DNA from: Nitrosopumilus ureiphilus
Lineage (GTDB): Archaea > Thermoproteota > Nitrososphaeria > Nitrososphaerales > Nitrosopumilaceae
NCBI RefSeq assembly: GCF_013407185.1
Contig: NZ_CP026995.1
Span: forward strand, 2,024,954 to 2,088,953
Direction: 5' to 3'
Length of the DNA: 64,000 bases
This document shows positions 53,556-61,857 of this stretch, in pieces (within the stretch, counting starts at the first letter, position 1; every line of letters starts with the position of its first letter). Both the position numbers and the translations under genes were made by a program. Below the pieces are notes generated by a model. The model had not been told where the DNA came from, did no database searches, and was given only the letters and a program-made list of their open reading frames with translations.

Positions 53556-54836
53556 TTATCTATAAGTCAAATACAGAATTTTACTTAATTCAGATTTTGC
53601 AGAAATTACATCATTTCTTAATGTAGTAATTTTCTCTACATGTAAGGTTAATTGTTCTTCAAAGTTCTCAGGTCGATTAGGATTATGGATGAGTATCTTT
53701 AAAAGTTCTTTCTCAGATGTTAATTGTTTTTGAAGATCATTTATCTTCACTTCTAGTTCATCTACCTGAATGGAAGAATCAGCATTACCTGCAGGATTTA
53801 CAGATATGCTTTCAGGATCAGTTGCAATAATTTTTGCTGAGCTCATTTGACAGGTATTTGGAGATATTTTTTCACCCATCTTGACATCAATACTTTCAAA
53901 ATCAGATGAGATAGATATTACAGGCAATCTAACTTGTTTCATTCCTGCACATGCCTCAAAAAATACATTGTAGGAATTAAGAGAAGCCACAGATGGGCTT
54001 ACAGATATTTTAACTGCAGATTCACCCTCTATTGGAGTTCCCAAGAAAGATAGTTTTTGAGGAACAAATTTTGCTTTATCAGGTGTGTAAAGGGCAAAAT
54101 ATATTCTTTGAAGATCTTCTCTTGTATCATTAAGCTGTTTTCTCAAATCAATAATTTTTGTTCCAATCATTTTATTTTCTTCAGTATTTTCTTTTCCAAA
54201 TGATTTTTTGGCGTCTTGGAGTTGTAGTTTAAGAGATTCTACTTTTTCTGAAAGTGATAAAATAGTTTGAGAGATGTCACCCTTATTTTGTAAGATTGCA
54301 TTAATAGAATCAGGATTTGAAGCTTTTATGATAACCGCACTAGTTACACATGAATTTGGAGATACTGTTTCAGATAACTCATAATGTTTTGTTTCACTAT
54401 CAGAACGAATGAGTATGGATGGAGAGACAATTGTTTGAGTAGAAGCACATACATCAAATACAAAATCATAACTGCCAACAGACACTTTAGAAATTTGTTT
54501 ACCAAAATCAGATGATATTGGAATTAGGATTAATTGGTTAATTGTTCCTGTAGATAGAGTCAGTTTTGCAATGGCATCGTTTAATTTAGTTTCATCTACA
54601 GGTTTTGCCCATCCAAGTGAAACTAGTTTTGAAACAGTTTTGACATTTACACAAGATACAGAATTTGTTCTGTCTTTGATAACTTTGAACATTCCACTTT
54701 CACAAACAACATCATCGCCAGATATACCAAAATTGATTTGTTTTTTTGGAGGTAAAACATCAGCACTGACAGGAGATATAATTACTGTCAGAAATAGTAT
54801 GGATAATGAAAATAAGAGTAAAATGGGTTTATTCAT
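53556..54836 (-). CDS. Exported coiled-coil protein with two repeated domains
   Basis: I choose ATG 54836 (MNKPILLLFSLSILFLTVII), giving a signal peptide that ends near PVSADVLPPKK; the longest frame starts at 54884. Two related domains of about 110 residues (one with SVGSYDFVFDVCASTQTIVS, one with SLNSYNVFFEACAGMKQVRL) are each followed by a coiled coil (KVESLKLQLQDAKKSFGK; LEVKINDLQKQLTSEKELLK). The mature start has Cys pairs (VVCESG, VSCVNV). It resembles the 51298 protein in its VxACAG-type block. A structural or surface role is likely; exact function unknown. Confidence 0.68.
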   Translation of the reverse strand: MNKPILLLFSLSILFLTVIISPVSADVLPPKKQINFGISGDDVVCESGMFKVIKDRTNSVSCVNVKTVSKLVSLGWAKPVDETKLNDAIAKLTLSTGTINQLILIPISSDFGKQISKVSVGSYDFVFDVCASTQTIVSPSILIRSDSETKHYELSETVSPNSCVTSAVIIKASNPDSINAILQNKGDISQTILSLSEKVESLKLQLQDAKKSFGKENTEENKMIGTKIIDLRKQLNDTREDLQRIYFALYTPDKAKFVPQKLSFLGTPIEGESAVKISVSPSVASLNSYNVFFEACAGMKQVRLPVISISSDFESIDVKMGEKISPNTCQMSSAKIIATDPESISVNPAGNADSSIQVDELEVKINDLQKQLTSEKELLKILIHNPNRPENFEEQLTLHVEKITTLRNDVISAKSELSKILYLTYR

Positions 54837-54952
54837 AATCATCGTTTTTTCTAATTGCATATAGGTTCTTCTTATAATGTTCATTTTACAAGTTGGTTAG
54901 TTTTGATTATTCCTTAGTTGATCATATCTTTATTTTTTCAACATATTCTGAA

Positions 54953-55123
54953 TCAAGAGAAATTATCACCTACAAATATCCAAGATAATCCCATTACATC
55001 CATTGCACAAGTATTTTGTCTAGATACTATTTCAGGGCGAATTTTTTCCCTTTCTTTTACTGGTGTTCCTACCAGAATTTTTGTAGGCTCAGGTTGCCTT
55101 TGTTTTAAAGTTAAACTTTGCAT
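54953..55123 (-). CDS. 56-aa microprotein with MGLSWIF motif
   Basis: ATG 55121-55123 to TGA 54953-54955. Basic N-terminus (MQSLTLKQRQPEPTKILVGT, PVKEREK) and C-terminal CAMDVMGLSWIFVGDNFS, paralogous to the 48-aa protein at 53292-53438. GGCATACCACAA ends 45 bases upstream of the ATG. The shared element and shared C-terminus in two unlinked small genes argue for a real, co-regulated family. It lies downstream of and divergent in position from the 60-aa gene at 55387. Confidence 0.65.
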   Translation of the reverse strand: MQSLTLKQRQPEPTKILVGTPVKEREKIRPEIVSRQNTCAMDVMGLSWIFVGDNFS

Positions 55124-55167
55124 GATATCGAATTAAAGATTATCATTATTTGATTATGCCCGACAAA

Positions 55168-55179
55168 TTGTGGTATGCC
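55168..55179 (-). promoter_or_regulatory. Conserved promoter element, copy 2 (GGCATACCACAA)
   Basis: Minus strand, one base different from copies 1 and 3, ending 45 bases from ATG 55123. It is followed by GGGCATAATCAAATAATG, which copy 3 repeats nearly exactly as GACATAATCAAATAATTT. Confidence 0.6.
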
Positions 55180-55332
55180 TTTTTTCAAAGTTTGATTGAA
55201 GATTTTTCTTTCCGTATGGATTCATCCAATTAGGTTTTGTCTACAAACCTTGCTAACGGCAAAATTGGGTTTTAATTTTTTAATTTAAATTTGTCCAATA
55301 ATTCATCTTTTGTGAATTGTTAGAATCAATTA

Positions 55333-55344
55333 GGCATGCCACAA
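55333..55344 (+). promoter_or_regulatory. Conserved promoter element, copy 3 (GGCATGCCACAA)
   Basis: Plus strand, ending 43 bases before GTG 55387, the same spacing as copy 1. The element CATAATCAAATAAT that follows is shared with copy 2, so both the palindrome and the likely TATA region are conserved. Confidence 0.6.
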
Positions 55345-55386
55345 AATCTTAGACATAATCAAATAATTTAATCACTATGACATATC

Positions 55387-55569
55387 GTGCAAACTGCCGC
55401 TCATCACAAATCTGCCCAAAATGATTTATCAACCATAGTTCGAAGAGGTACTAAATCTTCTCTTCCTACTAGAGAACAACAAAGTCGGTATGACGTCTAT
55501 GATTTTTCTGGAATCATTAATGATTCTATGAGAAAATATAATCATCAAACTAAAAGGAGGTGTATTTGA
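55387..55569 (+). CDS. 60-aa basic microprotein under the shared promoter element
   Basis: GTG 55387 to TGA 55569 encodes a Ser/Arg-rich peptide (QTAAHHKSAQNDLSTIVRRG, then TKSSLPTREQQSRYDVYDFS) ending KYNHQTKRRCI. It lacks the MGL(S/T)WIF motif but lies 43 bases downstream of GGCATGCCACAA, and a CAAATAATTTAATC box is positioned for a leaderless transcript at the GTG. The family is unknown. Confidence 0.5.
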   Translation: MQTAAHHKSAQNDLSTIVRRGTKSSLPTREQQSRYDVYDFSGIINDSMRKYNHQTKRRCI

Positions 55570-55739
55570 AAGTGAAGAGTAATCTGTTAAAGACAAGATA
55601 TGGTTATTGGCCAAAGGTATCATTTGAAAAATCTAAATAATTAATAATAGAACGTACTTTCTGCCATTATTACTTTTTTAAGTCGTTTTTAATTAATTAA
55701 AATTATATTTCTTAGATGCCTGAACCATTTTTAGGAAGT

Positions 55740-56516
55740 TTACTTTTCTACAGGTAATTCAAGCTTGTTTCCCCATTCTCCCCAAGAACCAAGATATACT
55801 CGGACATTTTTGAATCCCAGTTTTTTCAAAACCAGAAAGGAATTAGCGGCTCTATATGCTCCCTGACAATAAGTGACAATCTCAGAGTCTTTTGGATAAT
55901 CATACATTTTGGATATTTCTTCATTATTTTTGAAGGTTCCATCTTTATTGATATTTTGATTCCAATCAATATTGATTGCATTTGGGATGTGCCCAGATTT
56001 AGCAGCTCGAATAGTACTTCCGTTGTATTCCCCAGTTGAGCGGACATCAAGAATGGTGATTTTATCAAGATTATCTTTAATGTACTCAAATCCAGAAATT
56101 ATCTCTGGATTAATTTTTCCTTTAAACTTTGATGGTTTGAATCCATTAGGTTTTGTTTCAAGTGGAAGATTTTCTTTTTTCCATTTTGTTATTCCGCCAT
56201 CTAACATCGATGTATTGTCATGAGAAAAATACATCAGCATCCAAACACCTCTTGCTGCAAGCATTCCAGAAATAATATCATAAAAGACGACTTTTTTTTC
56301 TGCTGTTACTCCTAAAAATGAAAGAAGATTTTGGGTTTGATTGTTGAAATTTTCTATTCCTTGTTTTGTTGTATCAATCCAATGAAATGCAAATAAATCC
56401 AAATGAACAGCTCCTGGAATATGACCTTCGGAATATTCTTTGAAAGAACGAGTATCAGCTATAATGACATTAGAATTATTGAGAAGTGAATTTAGATCAG
56501 ATGTAGAAATTAACAT
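55740..56516 (-). CDS. Thiosulfate/3-mercaptopyruvate sulfurtransferase (two rhodanese domains)
   Basis: The 258-aa protein has two rhodanese folds: the N-terminal one (IIADTRSFKEYSEGHIPGAVHLD, without a Cys loop) and the catalytic C-terminal one (ITILDVRSTGEYNG, GHIPNAINIDW, and persulfide Cys in VTYCQGAYRAA). It transfers sulfane sulfur, probably for thiolation or detoxification. It is separate from the Amt gene that follows by 73 bases in the same orientation. Confidence 0.93.
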   Translation of the reverse strand: MLISTSDLNSLLNNSNVIIADTRSFKEYSEGHIPGAVHLDLFAFHWIDTTKQGIENFNNQTQNLLSFLGVTAEKKVVFYDIISGMLAARGVWMLMYFSHDNTSMLDGGITKWKKENLPLETKPNGFKPSKFKGKINPEIISGFEYIKDNLDKITILDVRSTGEYNGSTIRAAKSGHIPNAINIDWNQNINKDGTFKNNEEISKMYDYPKDSEIVTYCQGAYRAANSFLVLKKLGFKNVRVYLGSWGEWGNKLELPVEK

Positions 56517-56589
56517 GATTTGGATAAAATGATCAAATCTAAATTGATTTGGGTTGAATAATAAAAAGAAGAAAAGAAAAGGGTTTTTC

Positions 56590-58152
56590 TTATTCGTTTA
56601 CGTATGCTCTTTCTCCGTGCTGTGCTAAATCGAGACCAATCTCCTCTTCTTTTGGAGTGACTCTGATTCCGCCAGGCCATACGGCATCCATTACTTTGAG
56701 GATCACAATAGTAACACCAAAGGCATAGCCTACTGATATTGCAGCACCAATGATGCTGATTGCTTGCTGTTCCATTCCTTCTGCAGTTCCAGTCCATGCA
56801 CCAATACCGTCTCCAGTATCCCAGATGTGTGGACTAGCCAATGTACCAGTCAAAATTGCACCTGTAAGACCACCTATTCCGTGTACTCCCCATACATCTA
56901 ATGCGTCGTCCCATTTGCGTGCACTCTTGAATGCAATTGCTGCATAACAAACTGTACCAGCTGCAATACCGATTATAATCGCAGCCATTGGACCTACCCA
57001 ACCAGAGGCTGGTGTGATTGCTACCAATCCTGCTACTGCTCCTGATGCAGCTCCTACGACACTTGGTTTTCCTGTATGTGCCCAAGACATGAGCACCCAA
57101 GTGACTGCAGCCATACCAGTTGCTGTATTTGTAACAGTCCATGCGCTGACGGTAATGCCGTCTACCATAACTTCACTTCCTGCGTTGAAGCCAAACCATC
57201 CAAACCATAGAATTCCTGCGCCGAGGACTACCATTGGGATGTTGTGTGGCTCCATTGGAACTTTGCCATATCCAAGTCGTCTACCAAGGACTAAGGCACC
57301 TGCCAATGCAGAGAATCCTGAAGATATGTGTACTACAGTACCACCAGCAAAGTCTAATGCAAACGATGGAGACAAGTCCGGATCAAGGTCTATTGCACCT
57401 CCTCCTATGTAACCGCCTCCCCAGACCCAGTGTGCTATTGGATCATAAACGAAGGTTCCCCATAAGAGTACGAATATGACTAATGCGCTGAATTTGATTC
57501 TGTCAATCAATCCACCAATAATTAGAACTGGTGTAATTATTGCAAATGTTGCTTGGAACATTGCAAATAGTTGGTGAGGTACAGTACCAGGCCAACCTTG
57601 ACTACAAACATCTCCTTCAACCATTGCATTCATCTGGTAAGCTGCTGACCACGTATCTGCACATGGACCTGCTTCTCCTAATGGTGCGTATGGTGAAACC
57701 ATGTTAAATCCGGCATAATCAAGATTTCCCATGAACATGTTTGCATCTGAATCAATTCCGCCAAATGCTAGTGAGTATCCCCATAGAACCCATTGTACTG
57801 ACATTAGACCCATTACAATTATGGTCATACCAAGTACATTGACGATGTTCTTTGATCTGGCTAATCCGCCATAAAAGAAACCGACACCTGGGGACATGAA
57901 GAGTACTAATGAAGTTGCAGTTAGCATCCATGCTGTATCACCTGTATCGATTTTACAAGGTAGCATGTTGCCTTCGCCATCATCATACCAACATTCGTTT
58001 AGGTTACCAGTGTAAATTCCACTGGTTCCCTTTACATATCCGTCCATACCATCCTCAACACTTTGTGCATATGCCTGTGACATAGCGCCAGTTGCTGTGA
58101 TGGATACTGCGGCTACAAGTAATAGAGCATACTTGTAGTTCCTAGAATTCAT
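56590..58152 (-). CDS. amt: Ammonium transporter (Amt family)
   Basis: The 520-aa protein has an unusually visible signal peptide (ALLLVAAVSITATGAMSQAYAQS), an extra N-terminal loop with Cys (NECWYDDGEGNMLPCK), then the eleven-helix Amt core with FMSPGVGFFYGGLARSKNIV, DFAGGTVVHISSGFSALAGA (first pore His) and WGVHGIGGLTGAILTGTLA (second pore His). It takes up ammonium for assimilation or for ammonia oxidation supply. The ATG is about 25 bases from a CGCTTAAATAAT box, so it is leaderless. A GC-richer codon use than many neighbours fits high expression. No GlnK gene is adjacent. Confidence 0.97.
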   Translation of the reverse strand: MNSRNYKYALLLVAAVSITATGAMSQAYAQSVEDGMDGYVKGTSGIYTGNLNECWYDDGEGNMLPCKIDTGDTAWMLTATSLVLFMSPGVGFFYGGLARSKNIVNVLGMTIIVMGLMSVQWVLWGYSLAFGGIDSDANMFMGNLDYAGFNMVSPYAPLGEAGPCADTWSAAYQMNAMVEGDVCSQGWPGTVPHQLFAMFQATFAIITPVLIIGGLIDRIKFSALVIFVLLWGTFVYDPIAHWVWGGGYIGGGAIDLDPDLSPSFALDFAGGTVVHISSGFSALAGALVLGRRLGYGKVPMEPHNIPMVVLGAGILWFGWFGFNAGSEVMVDGITVSAWTVTNTATGMAAVTWVLMSWAHTGKPSVVGAASGAVAGLVAITPASGWVGPMAAIIIGIAAGTVCYAAIAFKSARKWDDALDVWGVHGIGGLTGAILTGTLASPHIWDTGDGIGAWTGTAEGMEQQAISIIGAAISVGYAFGVTIVILKVMDAVWPGGIRVTPKEEEIGLDLAQHGERAYVNE

Positions 58153-58170
58153 TAAATTTATCGAAATTGA

Positions 58171-58184
58171 AAATTATTTAAGCG
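58171..58184 (-). promoter_or_regulatory. BRE/TATA element of amt
   Basis: The minus strand reads CGCTTAAATAATTT, centred about 25 bases before ATG 58152. The CGC could be part of a BRE-like site. The position predicts initiation at or near the start codon. Confidence 0.6.
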
Positions 58185-58279
58185 TTGGAGACTCGAAAGC
58201 CTGCAAAAAAGTAAATTATTATATTTTAGTATATTCTGATAGTAACATAAAATATGAAAATTATGTTAAGTGGAAGTAA

Positions 58280-58948
58280 ATGAAGATAAAATCGAACACA
58301 AAACTAGCAATTTTTGACACATTCAAGACAAAGGGTGACGATTTAACAGGAGAAGCAAATAGACAGAGAGCGATCATCACAATACTTGGAAGCAATGTAA
58401 ATCCTGCCGAAAGAACACGTACAGGAATTTCTCAAAGAATAGCAAAAAAACACGGAATAGCTTGGAAGAATATCTATTCAGGAATATTTCGAGATCTGGA
58501 TGAAATTTTGCTTCCGATGGATATTGCAGAAGAAGATGGCAGATTGCCTCTAAAAAGAGGCCCAAAGGCACTCCAAGAAAAAGGAATTCCATATTATCAT
58601 TTAACAAAAAAAGGAATTTTGATAGCACTGTCAATTAGTGAAATAAAGAATAGAGAGGATTTACTAAAACAGTTTTTTTCAAAGTCCGAATCTTCGGAAA
58701 AGGAGTTTGAGAAGATTTTGAGTAATCTTGTACAGACTAGTCCAAATTTTACTTACTCAATTTTTCAAAAATATGTCAAGGCATTTTGTGATAATAGAAT
58801 TGATGAATTGCTCCCATTTGACCTCTCAAAATTAAGGAGTATTTCAGATCAATCGCTAGTAATTCAAAAAGAGATTCTTTTAGCCTTTTCAAAACTATCA
58901 AAACAAGAAAAAGATGAGGCCATAATATTTTTAGATAAAATAACCTAG
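58280..58948 (+). CDS. Putative winged-helix protein, divergent from amt
   Basis: The 222-aa protein has a helical N-terminal half (residues about 1-130) in which AIITILGSNVNPAERTRTGI, SQRIAKKHGIAWKNIYSGIF and RGPKALQEKGIPYYHLTKKGILIALS look like a winged helix that recognises an operator, and a second helical half ending DEAIIFLDKIT. It is divergent from amt across 127 bases, so regulation of amt is possible but unproven. It is followed by the ATP synthase C gene after 62 bases. Confidence 0.6.
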   Translation: MKIKSNTKLAIFDTFKTKGDDLTGEANRQRAIITILGSNVNPAERTRTGISQRIAKKHGIAWKNIYSGIFRDLDEILLPMDIAEEDGRLPLKRGPKALQEKGIPYYHLTKKGILIALSISEIKNREDLLKQFFSKSESSEKEFEKILSNLVQTSPNFTYSIFQKYVKAFCDNRIDELLPFDLSKLRSISDQSLVIQKEILLAFSKLSKQEKDEAIIFLDKIT

Positions 58949-59010
58949 GATTCATTCCAAGGAATAGATCGCCAAACATTAAAATCAGTTGCCTATTGAG
59001 ATTGAACGAA

Positions 59011-60048
59011 ATGGGCGGTTCAAAGAATGTCTATGCCTCCGTTAAAGCATACAGTAAAAGAGGCAAATTACTGACAAAGGCTGATTTTCAAACACTAGCA
59101 GAATCAAGAGATTTAGAAGAATTAATGACTAGAATCAAAAACACTGTATATGCTGATTCTGTAGCAGATGTTCAAAAACCATATACTTCACAAAGTATTG
59201 AATCATCACTCAGAAGTAAATTAGCAGATATTCATTATTCCATTGCAAAGACATCAGGAAACTCAGGTATATTGGATGCATATTATATGAAATTCATCAT
59301 ATCAAATCTAAAATTAATTCTCAAAGGCAAAGTCCTAGGCAAGTCTCAAGAAGAGATTGAAACTCACGTAAATCTTCATGCTGAAGAATTAATCAAACAA
59401 AGAGACATTGTGATTAAAGCATTAGTTTCAAAAGATCTTGAAGAAGCTGTAGCAAGCTTGAATTCAGTTCAATTTGGAGAAGAGATTGCAAAGGCTGCAG
59501 CATTATACAATGAAAAAAAGAATGTACAAATCTTTGATACATATTTTGATAAAATATTATATCAACATCTTGCTGGTGCAATGAAAAATTATTCTGATAA
59601 AGAGGCAACAAAACTGGTTTCAATGGATATTGACTTTTACAATATTTTGAGTGTAATTAGAGGAAAGTTCTGGGGATTGCAAGAAGAGCAAATCCAAGAT
59701 CTAATTATTGGTACTAGTCCACCTGCAAGAGAATTGCTAGGTAGAATGATGGCAGTAGCTACAGTAAGAGATGCATTTAACGAATTATCTAGTACAAAAT
59801 ACAAGGATTTAGTTCCACAAGTAGAAAATGAATTAGATGCTATCGCGGAATTTGAAAGAGCGTTTGAGATGGCAATATACAGTTCATCACTTAGGTCTTT
59901 CACAAAGATGTTTAGTTTTGCAACAATTGTTGGAATTACCAAATTGACTTCATTTGAAGTTAGAAATCTAGCAGCTATTGCTTTTGCTGTTGAACAAAAA
60001 ATACCAACTGAGATTACCATGTCAAAGTTAATCCTAGAAGAAGAGTAG
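59011..60048 (+). CDS. atpC: A-type ATP synthase subunit C
   Basis: I choose ATG 59011 (MGGSKNVYASVKAYSKRGKL), about 27 bases from a CATTAAAATCAG element; the longer frame starts at 58996. The 345-aa helical protein has the V/A-type C subunit features: KLLTKADFQTLAESRDLEEL, SSLRSKLADIHYSIAKTSGN and a C-terminal NILSVIRGKFWGLQEEQI, EITMSKLILEEE. It forms the socket between rotor stalk and c ring. It lies about 10 kb from the E-A-B-D genes and on the other strand, with the 78-aa membrane gene following after 10 bases. Confidence 0.93.
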   Translation: MGGSKNVYASVKAYSKRGKLLTKADFQTLAESRDLEELMTRIKNTVYADSVADVQKPYTSQSIESSLRSKLADIHYSIAKTSGNSGILDAYYMKFIISNLKLILKGKVLGKSQEEIETHVNLHAEELIKQRDIVIKALVSKDLEEAVASLNSVQFGEEIAKAAALYNEKKNVQIFDTYFDKILYQHLAGAMKNYSDKEATKLVSMDIDFYNILSVIRGKFWGLQEEQIQDLIIGTSPPARELLGRMMAVATVRDAFNELSSTKYKDLVPQVENELDAIAEFERAFEMAIYSSSLRSFTKMFSFATIVGITKLTSFEVRNLAAIAFAVEQKIPTEITMSKLILEEE

Positions 60049-60058
60049 GAATTCTAAC

Positions 60059-60295
60059 ATGTTTAATTTTCCAAAGAAAAAAACCGAAGTTTCTACAGAA
60101 GTTTTAATCAGATTCATTTGGGTTAGTTCATTTTTAGCAATGATTTTCACATTGCCACCATTAGCATTATTCTTGGGCATTTACTTTTTGACAGGTGAGC
60201 TTATCATAGGAGCAGTAATTGGTTTTGGAGTTCATTTTGTGATATTAGCTTTTTCGGGAAGGATTTCAAAAATCATAACCAAGATTATGAGCTAA
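60059..60295 (+). CDS. Small two-helix membrane protein (78 aa)
   Basis: The protein has a short basic start (FNFPKKKTEVSTEV), two hydrophobic helices (FIWVSSFLAMIFTLPPLALFLG and GELIIGAVIGFGVHFVILAF) and a basic tail (SKIITKIMS). It begins 10 bases after atpC and precedes a Cas4-like nuclease gene by 33 bases, all on the plus strand. I do not recognise a family; a role with the ATP synthase is only suggested by position. Confidence 0.65.
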   Translation: MFNFPKKKTEVSTEVLIRFIWVSSFLAMIFTLPPLALFLGIYFLTGELIIGAVIGFGVHFVILAFSGRISKIITKIMS

Positions 60296-60328
60296 ACTAA
60301 AAGGGATCATACAAGAAGGTAAAGTATC

Positions 60329-60976
60329 ATGATGGGAGATAGAGATTTTCGAAAGATCATTAAAAGTGCTGTTGAATCTATTGGAAAAGAGTTAGAGATT
60401 CAGATTGATTCAAAGGATATACAGACTATTCATCTTCATGAAATAGTTCAATGTCTTAGACGTTCCTATTATGACAGGGTAGATCCTCAAGAGATTGAAA
60501 GGAGAGGATTCAATGAACTTCTATCAGGATTACTAAGGAAATTAGAGTATGGTAGTGAGCCTAAAGAATTTGCCATAGAAGATATCAGGCTTAAAGGACA
60601 AGTCGATATGATAGTGGAGGATACCATTCTTTTATTCAGACCAGCAGCAACTGAGTTGGAAAATCCTCTGGCAAATGATGTTTTGTATCTTAATGCATGT
60701 ATGTGGATATATGATAAAGATGATGGAATTGTAGTGTATATTTCAGGAGATAAAAAAGAGACAACATTCTCATTAACTCGAAATAAAAAAATGTTTGAGG
60801 AAATAATTAGAAGAGTAAGAGTTCTAAATGATCTTCTAAAAGAGCAAAAATTGCCAATCTTGGAGCCATCTACTGAATGCTCTGAATGCCAATATTATGA
60901 AAGATGTTTCATGAAAAAGAAGAATTCCAAACAGATATCTCTAGCTGAGATGTTAGGAATGGGCGACAAAGATTAG
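60329..60976 (+). CDS. Cas4/Dna2-like PD-(D/E)XK nuclease
   Basis: The 215-aa protein has the RecB-type nuclease order: Cys in VQCLRRSYYDRVD, acidic GQVDMIV with Asp, a helical region with DVLYLNACMWIYD and GIVVYISGDKK, and three Cys in CSECQYYERCFMKKK that with the first Cys would bind an iron-sulfur cluster, as in Cas4 and Dna2. No cas gene or repeat array is visible around it, so it is more likely a DNA repair or replication nuclease than a CRISPR adaptation factor. Confidence 0.85.
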   Translation: MMGDRDFRKIIKSAVESIGKELEIQIDSKDIQTIHLHEIVQCLRRSYYDRVDPQEIERRGFNELLSGLLRKLEYGSEPKEFAIEDIRLKGQVDMIVEDTILLFRPAATELENPLANDVLYLNACMWIYDKDDGIVVYISGDKKETTFSLTRNKKMFEEIIRRVRVLNDLLKEQKLPILEPSTECSECQYYERCFMKKKNSKQISLAEMLGMGDKD

Positions 60977-61018
60977 TTAGATAAATGAAAAATATTGTAA
61001 AGGAAAAATTCCTTTTGG

Positions 61019-61129
61019 TTAATCGAGTGGTTCTGGATGTCCTTTACCACGAAGAGCGAAACACACTACTGCTAGTGCAATTGCGACTCCTGCTGCTGCG
61101 CCAAATGCGGCCATACCTGCTTCTGCCAT
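61019..61129 (-). CDS. 36-aa Ala-rich single-helix membrane microprotein
   Basis: ATG 61127-61129 to TAA 61019-61021 encodes MAEAGMAAFGAAAGVAIALA, then VVCFALRGKGHPEPLD: one Ala/Gly-rich membrane helix with a Cys, and a charged tail. A TATAAAAG box lies 24-31 bases upstream, as for a leaderless gene with a strong promoter. The codon use is biased to common codons. Function unknown; a subunit of a membrane complex is plausible. Confidence 0.65.
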   Translation of the reverse strand: MAEAGMAAFGAAAGVAIALAVVCFALRGKGHPEPLD

Positions 61130-61152
61130 TTGATAAAAACCCACTTAACGGG

Positions 61153-61160
61153 CTTTTATA
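61153..61160 (-). promoter_or_regulatory. TATA box of the 36-aa membrane microprotein gene
   Basis: The minus strand reads TATAAAAG, 24-31 bases upstream of ATG 61129, near-consensus for archaeal TATA boxes. Confidence 0.65.
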
Positions 61161-61228
61161 ACTTTGCCAATATTTTTTCTCTAAAAACAAAATATCATAA
61201 TTTTTAAATTTTATGATACTATACAAGT

Positions 61229-61786
61229 CTACTTTGTAAATTCGAAGTGGAGTTCATTTTCTTGACCACTAGTCATTGAACTAAGATTGTAAAAGACATC
61301 GCCAGAAACTCGCCAAGTATTAGTCCCATCCTCAAAGTCATTCCATAATTCAGGAGTGTTGCCAGTATTTTTCAAGATTATTTTATCTCTAAGTACAATT
61401 GAGTTTTCACCTAGAAGAGTATAGTAATTTGATCCAAATTCTACCATTCCCTCAGGTCTACTACCAATTTCACCGCCTGAAATTTGCTCAGACTCAGAAT
61501 ATCCTGTTTCAAATAATTGATAATCCATGGTTTGAACTATCACAGAACGTGGATTAGGATTTGAAATTTTAAATGCAATCTCAATTGTTGCTGAACGTTC
61601 TGAAATTTTTGAAACTGAAATGTCTTCCAATTCTATTTCAAGAGGTTTTACCTGCTGAAGAATTTGAGTTTCAGGAGAAGATTTTTCAGAAGACGAAACT
61701 ACTATTGTAGGTCCTATCAAAAGAATACTACCCAATACCACAGCAAGTGCTGCAACGGCAATACCAACAAAAATTTTAGGGTTCAT
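61229..61786 (-). CDS. Anchored exported protein, LEA2-like
   Basis: The 185-aa protein has an N-terminal anchor helix (FVGIAVAALAVVLGSILLIG) and a beta-sandwich ectodomain with the LEA-14-like pattern: LEIELEDISVSKISERSATI and IEIAFKISNPNPRSVIVQTM (the N-P-N block), then KIILKNTGNTPELW and WRVSGDVFYN. Such domains occur in archaeal surface and stress proteins. No catalytic residues are seen. It stands alone. Confidence 0.78.
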   Translation of the reverse strand: MNPKIFVGIAVAALAVVLGSILLIGPTIVVSSSEKSSPETQILQQVKPLEIELEDISVSKISERSATIEIAFKISNPNPRSVIVQTMDYQLFETGYSESEQISGGEIGSRPEGMVEFGSNYYTLLGENSIVLRDKIILKNTGNTPELWNDFEDGTNTWRVSGDVFYNLSSMTSGQENELHFEFTK

Positions 61787-61857
61787 TATCTTTCTATTTC
61801 CTCTTCATATCTTAAATGTTGAGATAGTTATTATACCATTGGAGACAGAAAAAAATA

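Noticed and set aside
56510-57142. Separate minus-strand genes inside the amt coding region
   Set aside because: Their translations are rich in Cys, Trp and Arg and match a shifted reading of the conserved Amt helices.
60329-60976. CRISPR-Cas locus suggested by a Cas4-like gene
   Set aside because: No repeat-spacer array and no cas1, cas2 or effector gene is visible; the domain also occurs in Dna2-like repair nucleases.
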